A program made the translations under genes and the position numbers. A stretch of DNA of 64,000 bases from Cercis canadensis (lineage: Eukaryota; Streptophyta; Magnoliopsida; Fabales; Fabaceae). The notes under the pieces are model-generated. The model was not told where the DNA came from. It saw only the letters and a list, made by a program, of their open reading frames with translations, and searched no databases. Positions 58,402-64,000 of this stretch are shown in pieces; position 1 is the stretch's first letter, and every line of letters begins with the position of its first letter. The stretch lies in contig QAOA01004014.1 in NCBI GenBank assembly GCA_003255065.1, positions 213,387 to 277,386 on the forward strand, read 5' to 3'.

Positions 58402-58429
58402 TGTACGTGTACGTGTACGTGTACGTGAC
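58402..58429. repeat. (TACGTG)4 hexanucleotide repeat upstream of the GT37 gene
   Basis: Four tandem GTACGT/TACGTG units sit about 340 bp upstream of the FUT1-like ATG, giving repeated ACGTG cores. It may be a simple microsatellite or a cluster of ACGT-box sites. Confidence 0.6.
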
Positions 58430-60238
58430 GCTCTATTTTTTGCAAACAGGATTAGTTATGCTTGGTTTTTAATCAGTACATTAATGCATCAAATCATCAT
58501 TATAAGGAATTTAGATGTTTTATATTATTTAAAATTATATTATTCGTTGTTTGTTACTATAAACTCATTCAAAACTTTTAAAAAGGGAAATAAAAATTCT
58601 TGATAGATTCATATAACATTGAATATTTAATTAATGCATCAATATTACTGGTTGCCATACTTTAGATTTTCCATTGACCGGATTAATAATTAGTAATTAT
58701 TGTGCACTTATTCCATGCCAATTGCCAACCCATTAGGATCTTGGATTCTCAATCATTTCTTAAGATCCTTCAATCAGAAGTGCTTGGCTTGACAAACTTG
58801 AGAGGAGTGAATTGAATTAATTCACAGTAGCATTTTACTTACCCAAATTTAAATTATTTCTTAGTGTCACTAGTTTCATACTTTTTTGATTTTCAAAGTT
58901 TATCTAAATTGAATTGGTAACACCAAACAATTTGTGATCAAGTGGTACTGAAATCTTCTTCAAGACTTATAGATTTTATGTTTAAATCTAAAGTAAAAAA
59001 ATAAAAATAAAAATTGAATTGGCAAATAATAGCTTATATATATATTTTGACTTTTTTTAGGTAATAATAGCTTTTATAGTTGGAGTAATGTGCACTTACC
59101 ATCTCTTTAGCAGAAAGTATGACATAGACATTTGTTAGTGATCACCACTTTATGGACTCAAAATATATCAGTAGAATGCTTGCATTGATAATGCAGTCTC
59201 AATCTTCAAGGGTTGCATCAGATTCAACACTAGAGTCACTTAATTAACAACAGATTGTCCTTTTGATTTATTGAAATTCCATTTTCTGTACTGCAGAGGA
59301 AGATGTCAATATGATTCCTTCAGTATTTACAAAACCAATAAATGATTTGATGATTTTTTTTTTTAATTTTTATTTATTTATTTATTACAACGTATGACCA
59401 CAATGTGCTAACTAAGTATTTTACCTTGATGTTTTCTATCGCAGGATGATGGATATAAGGAATAACTTGTCTATATTAATGAAAGCTGGGTATTGCAAGT
59501 TGCGACTTAAAAACCTTATTTATCTTGAAGATTCTGATCAAGTACCAAATCTTTGTACATTTCCTTTCAGGCTTACAACTAGTTTTGAGTTCAATATAAT
59601 ACATGGAAAACCATTTGCGCTGAGAATTGAGATCCTTGTCTGCCAATGGACTCTGAAAGAGATCGGTGACGTTTTTGCCAAACCCTTTACTGGTCATATA
59701 CCATTTATTAAGTAAGCTCTAATAATTGCTAGTTGCTTTCATCAAGTTGTAAAATTGAATTTACTTTTGTTGAATTTGACCACCGAGTTTCTCTTTTTCA
59801 TTGTTTTTTATTTTTATTTTTATTTTTTAAATTGCACAGCACTCTTCTCTTTTGGGGTTTGGCAACTTTTGCAAATATCTGAGGCATATCCCAGTATTTG
59901 TTAGGTGTGTTAAGCAAAACCAGAAATCTTGTCTCTCTCTCTCTCTGTGTCTATCTGTGTCCCTCTTCTTTCTTAATTCTTACAGGTCAGCAAGATAGAG
60001 CGCCAACCGTTGCAGATAAGAAAATCCCCACCAAAACCAAGACAACACGTGTCACACACTCGATTTTTCCTAAATTTGTCCGAGAATTTTCGTTAAACAT
60101 TTACACCATACGCTGAAGGATCGTTGGGAGCACAAGCACGAGGAGGAGGGAAAAAGGGCCAAACTTTCTCTAGCTACTTACGGTTGAAGCGTAAGAGAGA
60201 GCGAGAGACGCACACTGAACGAGAGAGGGAAGGAGATT
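58430..60238. other. Intergenic between the GT37 and RPE genes
   Basis: AT-rich, no supported gene. The open frame at 59446-59715 has no clear family. CT-rich sequence at 59930-59950 and the stretch up to 60238 is the likely RPE promoter and leader. Confidence 0.5.
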
Positions 60239-63200
60239 ATGGCTTCCACTTCATTGTGTTCATCAACAGTTCAATCTCAAATCAATGGATTGGGTGGGGG
60301 ACTCAAGCTGCAAAAAGCGTCTCTTTTTCAACCCCGTTCGCTCACTTTCTCCAGGTATTGCTTCTATTTATTACTCTCCCCTGTGTTCTTATTGAATTCT
60401 GTGTTCCTGGGAAGCGAATATTTTGTTCTGAAGATACCCAATACGGAAATTTCTCATAAATTCTCTATAGAAACCTTGCATGGTGGATTGAACCCATCGC
60501 CGTTTTGATAGTAACTATTAGTATTAGATACAACAGTTCTGGAATTTCTTTTGTGAATGCTGGTGACTGTGTAGGCAATTTTTTTTGGTAAGGATCAGTT
60601 TGTGCTTGTGAAATGTACGAAATTCAGGAAATCACCAGTTTGGGGATATCACATATAGATTTAAAGCAAATGCTACTATCACTGCTTTATTTAATAAGCT
60701 GAATTCCATGTACTCGTTTGGGGATGTATGCTCAAATTGAGATCTGAAAGTGCTTTCTTAGATGAATACATTGCCATTAAGTGCATGTGAATGCTATTTA
60801 ACATGTCACTCCATGTATATAGGATTTATGTCATTGTTCCATATTTTCTTAGATATGCCATATTGTATTCTACAGCATAATATTGTCTGTTTTTGTATGC
60901 TTTGGTTACTTATTTCTGTTTCTTTTTTGTGAATTCAGGAGGAAAGTTACAACTGTGGTGAAGGCTGTGTCCCGTGTTGACAAGTTTTCAAAAAGTGACA
61001 TAATTGTTTCTCCATCTATTCTTTCTGCTAACTTTGCAACACTGGGAGAACAGGTTCTATAATATGCTTTAATTTCAGCCACCAATCATCCAAATTTTGT
61101 TTTTAGTGAGATACACCCCTAGGCATTAGACTGTTTGAACACCCAACATGGCTATAATGTATAATCCCACGATCTTATCATTATCAAGTTTGCTAGTGCA
61201 TCTGTCATCATTTTTGTATGTCACTATCAGCAAGTTTTCCAATGCCATGAATGTTGGAGTTTGACTCTTACTTTATTTAGGTAAAAGCAGTGGAGTTGGC
61301 AGGTTGTGATTGGATTCATGTTGATGTAATGGATGGTCGTTTTGTTCCAAATATTACAATTGGACCTCTTGTGGTTGATGCCTTGCGCCCTGTGACAGAT
61401 CTTCCTTTGGATGTGCACTTGGTATTATTCTTTATACATATTAAGATGATATTGGATAAGAAGTACTCTTTCTGATACACATCAAAGCTCTGCAGATGAT
61501 TGTAGAACCTGAACAGCGAGTTCCAGATTTTATCAAGGCAGGGGCTGACATAGTCAGTGTTCATGCTGAGCAATCTTCCACCATCCATTTGCATCGTACA
61601 GTTAATCAAGTAAGACTTTTTTCTGAATTATCTAACTGCAAATTCTATTGAGACACTGTAATCAAATATATAACTATCACATATAATTTCAGAATCTTGT
61701 TGTCCCAGTAATCATCACACATTATGTTGATGTTGAGATTAATTCTAAGAATGAAGCAATTTCTTTGCTGCTATTAACATTCATTCAAATATCCATACCT
61801 ACTCTGTCTTCCTTACTTTCATTGGGATGTTTGTGTTAGTAGTTGCGTATTAGCCATCTAGGTCATAATACAATATTATAGAAGTCTTAGACCACTCATG
61901 TAGGTGGCTGGAGCCTGGAGCTATACTAAGTTGCTTACTTGTTATTCCCAATGAGGTACACTTAACCTTTTCTTGTCCAATTAAGCGTTGAAAGATGCTA
62001 AGTCAAAAGTGTTAAGAAGACTGAGTCAGTCACCTTATTCATCCTAAGAGGTTTTCCCTTGTCTGAAGCTATGTTTGCATCGGCATAAAGTATAAGGTCT
62101 TACTGTTGAGTGCATCTAATTTTGGATTCATTCTTATATGTTGTAAACAGAATGTTTGAAAGCTGTCATCTAGGACACTGGAATGTAGAATATTTTTCTT
62201 GCACCTTTCCTAGTTACAATTTTTTAGTTGTTCTATGCATCTGACTGCATTCTCTTGATTCAGGTAAAAAGCCTGGGAGTTAAAGCTGGAGTTGTCCTAA
62301 ACCCTGGCACTCCACTGAGTGCAATAGAGTATGTCCTAGATGGTGAGTCCTTAAAATTGTTTGTCCTTGTTGTTTTCTTTTTTCCTGTCTCTATTGCTTT
62401 ATAGGGCTTGCTAAGAATTGGCTATGCAAAGACACCAACCTTGACTATCAACTTGGTTCAGAATAAAAAAGTTAGTAAAGTAGAAGCTGTCAGTTAATGA
62501 GTTCCCATATTGAACAAATCAATAACATTAAGCTTTATGGATAGCTGATGATAGCCAGGGGGCAAGTTTTATGTTTTAAACCATTGGTGGTAAAATTAAA
62601 TTTAATAGGATATAGGAGTGCAACGTGTTATTTTTCTTGTATTCTTTATAATAAAAGAAATTCAACTCCTCATGATACATGGACTTCGTTTCTGATTAAG
62701 GAAGTAAGAGTGAAGGACAACTAACAACAAATTGAAGTCTATTGAATTACATGTTTCTTTGATAAAAGATAAAGAACAAANTTGAAGTCTATTGAATTAC
62801 ATGTTTCTTTGATAAAAGATAAAGAACAAAAAATAAAAATAAAAAAATTGATGATCTTGTTTTCATGTTGACACAGTGGTTGATTTGGTCTTAATTATGT
62901 CGGTAAACCCTGGCTTTGGTGGGCAGAGTTTTATTGAGAGCCAAGTAAAGAAAATTTCTGATTTGAGAAGAATATGCGCAGAGAAGGTAAGATGCAACCA
63001 TATAATTATTTTTAACTTTGTTGGTTTTTATATAAATGCCAAGTGCTTTTGTTTCCCTCTCTCTCTCTCTCTTGTTAATTATTGTCTTTACTTTTTGATT
63101 TTCCAGGGAGTGAACCCATGGATTGAAGTGGATGGTGGAGTTGGTCCAAAAAATGCTTATAAGGTGCGCATCCTATTGTCTTCCATCCTTATATGATTTG

Positions 63201-63784
63201 GAAACATCTACAATAAGTCTCCTTTTACATGCTGAAGATAATCTGAATAAAGCTCAGTAATTACCTTCTTGGGGAGGATAACCACAAAAAAGAAAAAGGA
63301 AATAACTACATGTCTATCCTGTTATGCACTTAAATATTCTACGATGATGTTTACGTAGTCTTTTTGATTTTGGGGTAAGTGCTCCATTTATTTGTCAGAG
63401 GAAAGAAATAAGACTAAATAATAGGAGGAGAAAATGGGAAGCCAAGCACATTGTTGCTATCATTCAATTGGAATTCATTCTTAAAAGGGTTAAGGGTTGG
63501 ACATATATGTATAATTTAATTTTTAAGATCCAATTTTTACTATATTCCTGTTTGGCAGGTGATTGAGGCTGGAGCTAATGCTCTGGTAGCTGGTTCTGCT
63601 GTATTTGGAGCTAAAGATTATGCTGAAGGTACAATCAAGATAAGACCTGTGATAGTGTGAATTAGCGTTTATTACAATGCATGACAATTTGAACGTGATT
63701 TTTGTATATTTTCATGGCTCAAACTCACTTGCAGCTATAAGAGGAATCAAAACTAGCAAAAGACCTGAAGCAGTTCCCGTGTGA
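60239..63784 (+). CDS. RPE: Plastid ribulose-phosphate 3-epimerase
   Basis: Nine exons (60239-60354, 60939-61053, 61281-61421, 61496-61609, 62264-62342, 62877-62986, 63107-63163, 63559-63628, 63735-63784) give 283 residues, close to the ~281 of the Arabidopsis plastid enzyme. The first ~48 residues are Ser-rich and basic (transit peptide). The TIM barrel carries [34 protein letters not shown] (metal and catalytic Asp), [28 protein letters not shown] and [11 protein letters not shown] (second catalytic Asp). [20 protein letters not shown] provides the phosphate-binding end. It interconverts ribulose-5-phosphate and xylulose-5-phosphate in the Calvin cycle and the oxidative pentose phosphate pathway of the stroma. 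Intron 5 contains an N-flanked duplication that does not touch the exons. Confidence 0.96.
62732..62830. repeat. 49-bp perfect direct repeat around an N, in an RPE intron
   Basis: 62732-62780 and 62782-62830 are identical, separated only by N at 62781. An unmerged overlap of contig ends is the simplest reading. It is wholly intronic, so the RPE coding sequence is unaffected. Confidence 0.92.
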
Positions 63785-64000
63785 AATTCCTCCAAAGAAC
63801 TCGGTTCATTTTACACTTCAATGTGAGTTAAAATTTCACCCCCATTGAGGTTCTCCATCAAAGTTTGATATATCAGTTTTTGATTGGGTGTTTGAACGTC
63901 AAAATTTGAACATGAGTATAAGAAATAATCAAGGAAAATCATGTTGCTTATGATAGTGTGATTCATTATTATATAATGTAAAACTCGCTTCGGTTGTCAT

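Noticed and set aside
59446-59715. 89-residue frame with a weak look of a Copia-like C-terminal tail
   Set aside because: Only a few residues resemble that family and no other retroelement part or terminal repeat is nearby, so no element is called.

Overview
The window is nuclear DNA of a flowering plant. Multi-exon genes with GT-AG introns, plant-only families (NAC, PLS-type PPR, PnsB4, GT37 fucosyltransferase, ACHT thioredoxin), AT-rich intergenic DNA and a miR164 site all point to a eudicot. I cannot name the species. Five single-N positions, three of them flanked by direct repeats of which the largest pair differs by about 1-2%, suggest a draft assembly of a heterozygous plant.

Layout. 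1-3.8 kb: intergenic, with a non-autonomous hAT element (2488-3300). 3.8-6.8 kb: a non-coding cluster of box C/D snoRNAs behind a site II/telo-box promoter. Three copies resemble a guide for 18S, two are double guides for adjoining 25S segments, one guides 18S, and one more is a candidate. 8.6-9.1 kb: a foldback Mutator-like element with a 9-bp target duplication. 10.0-11.2 kb (-): plastid ACHT-type thioredoxin. 11.7-12.3 kb: a 99-bp minisatellite. 14.1-15.3 kb (-): NDH subunit PnsB4. 15.65 kb: tRNA-Ile(AAT). 16.1-18.2 kb (+): DUF962/Mpo1-like protein. 18.4-19.8 kb (-): intronless PPR protein. 19.8-27.5 kb: AT-rich intergenic. 27.5-28.8 kb (+): NAC factor with a miR164 target site. 28.8-35.5 kb: intergenic. 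35.5-45.5 kb (+): a 20-exon membrane protein with a J-like domain lacking HPD and a thioredoxin-like fold. 48.1-49.0 kb (+): Par14-type parvulin. 49-55.6 kb: non-coding, with a diverged tandem duplication. 55.6-58.1 kb (-): GT37 fucosyltransferase (FUT1-like). 60.2-63.8 kb (+): plastid ribulose-phosphate 3-epimerase.

Three genes serve the chloroplast: ACHT thioredoxin (redox control), PnsB4 (cyclic electron flow) and RPE (Calvin cycle). They are not a functional cluster. PnsB4 and the DUF962 gene sit head to head, as I recall their Arabidopsis counterparts (At1g18730 and At1g18720) being adjacent, so that pair looks like conserved microsynteny. Exon structures were built by hand from splice sites and reading frame. 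All of them close in frame, but untranslated regions were not mapped.
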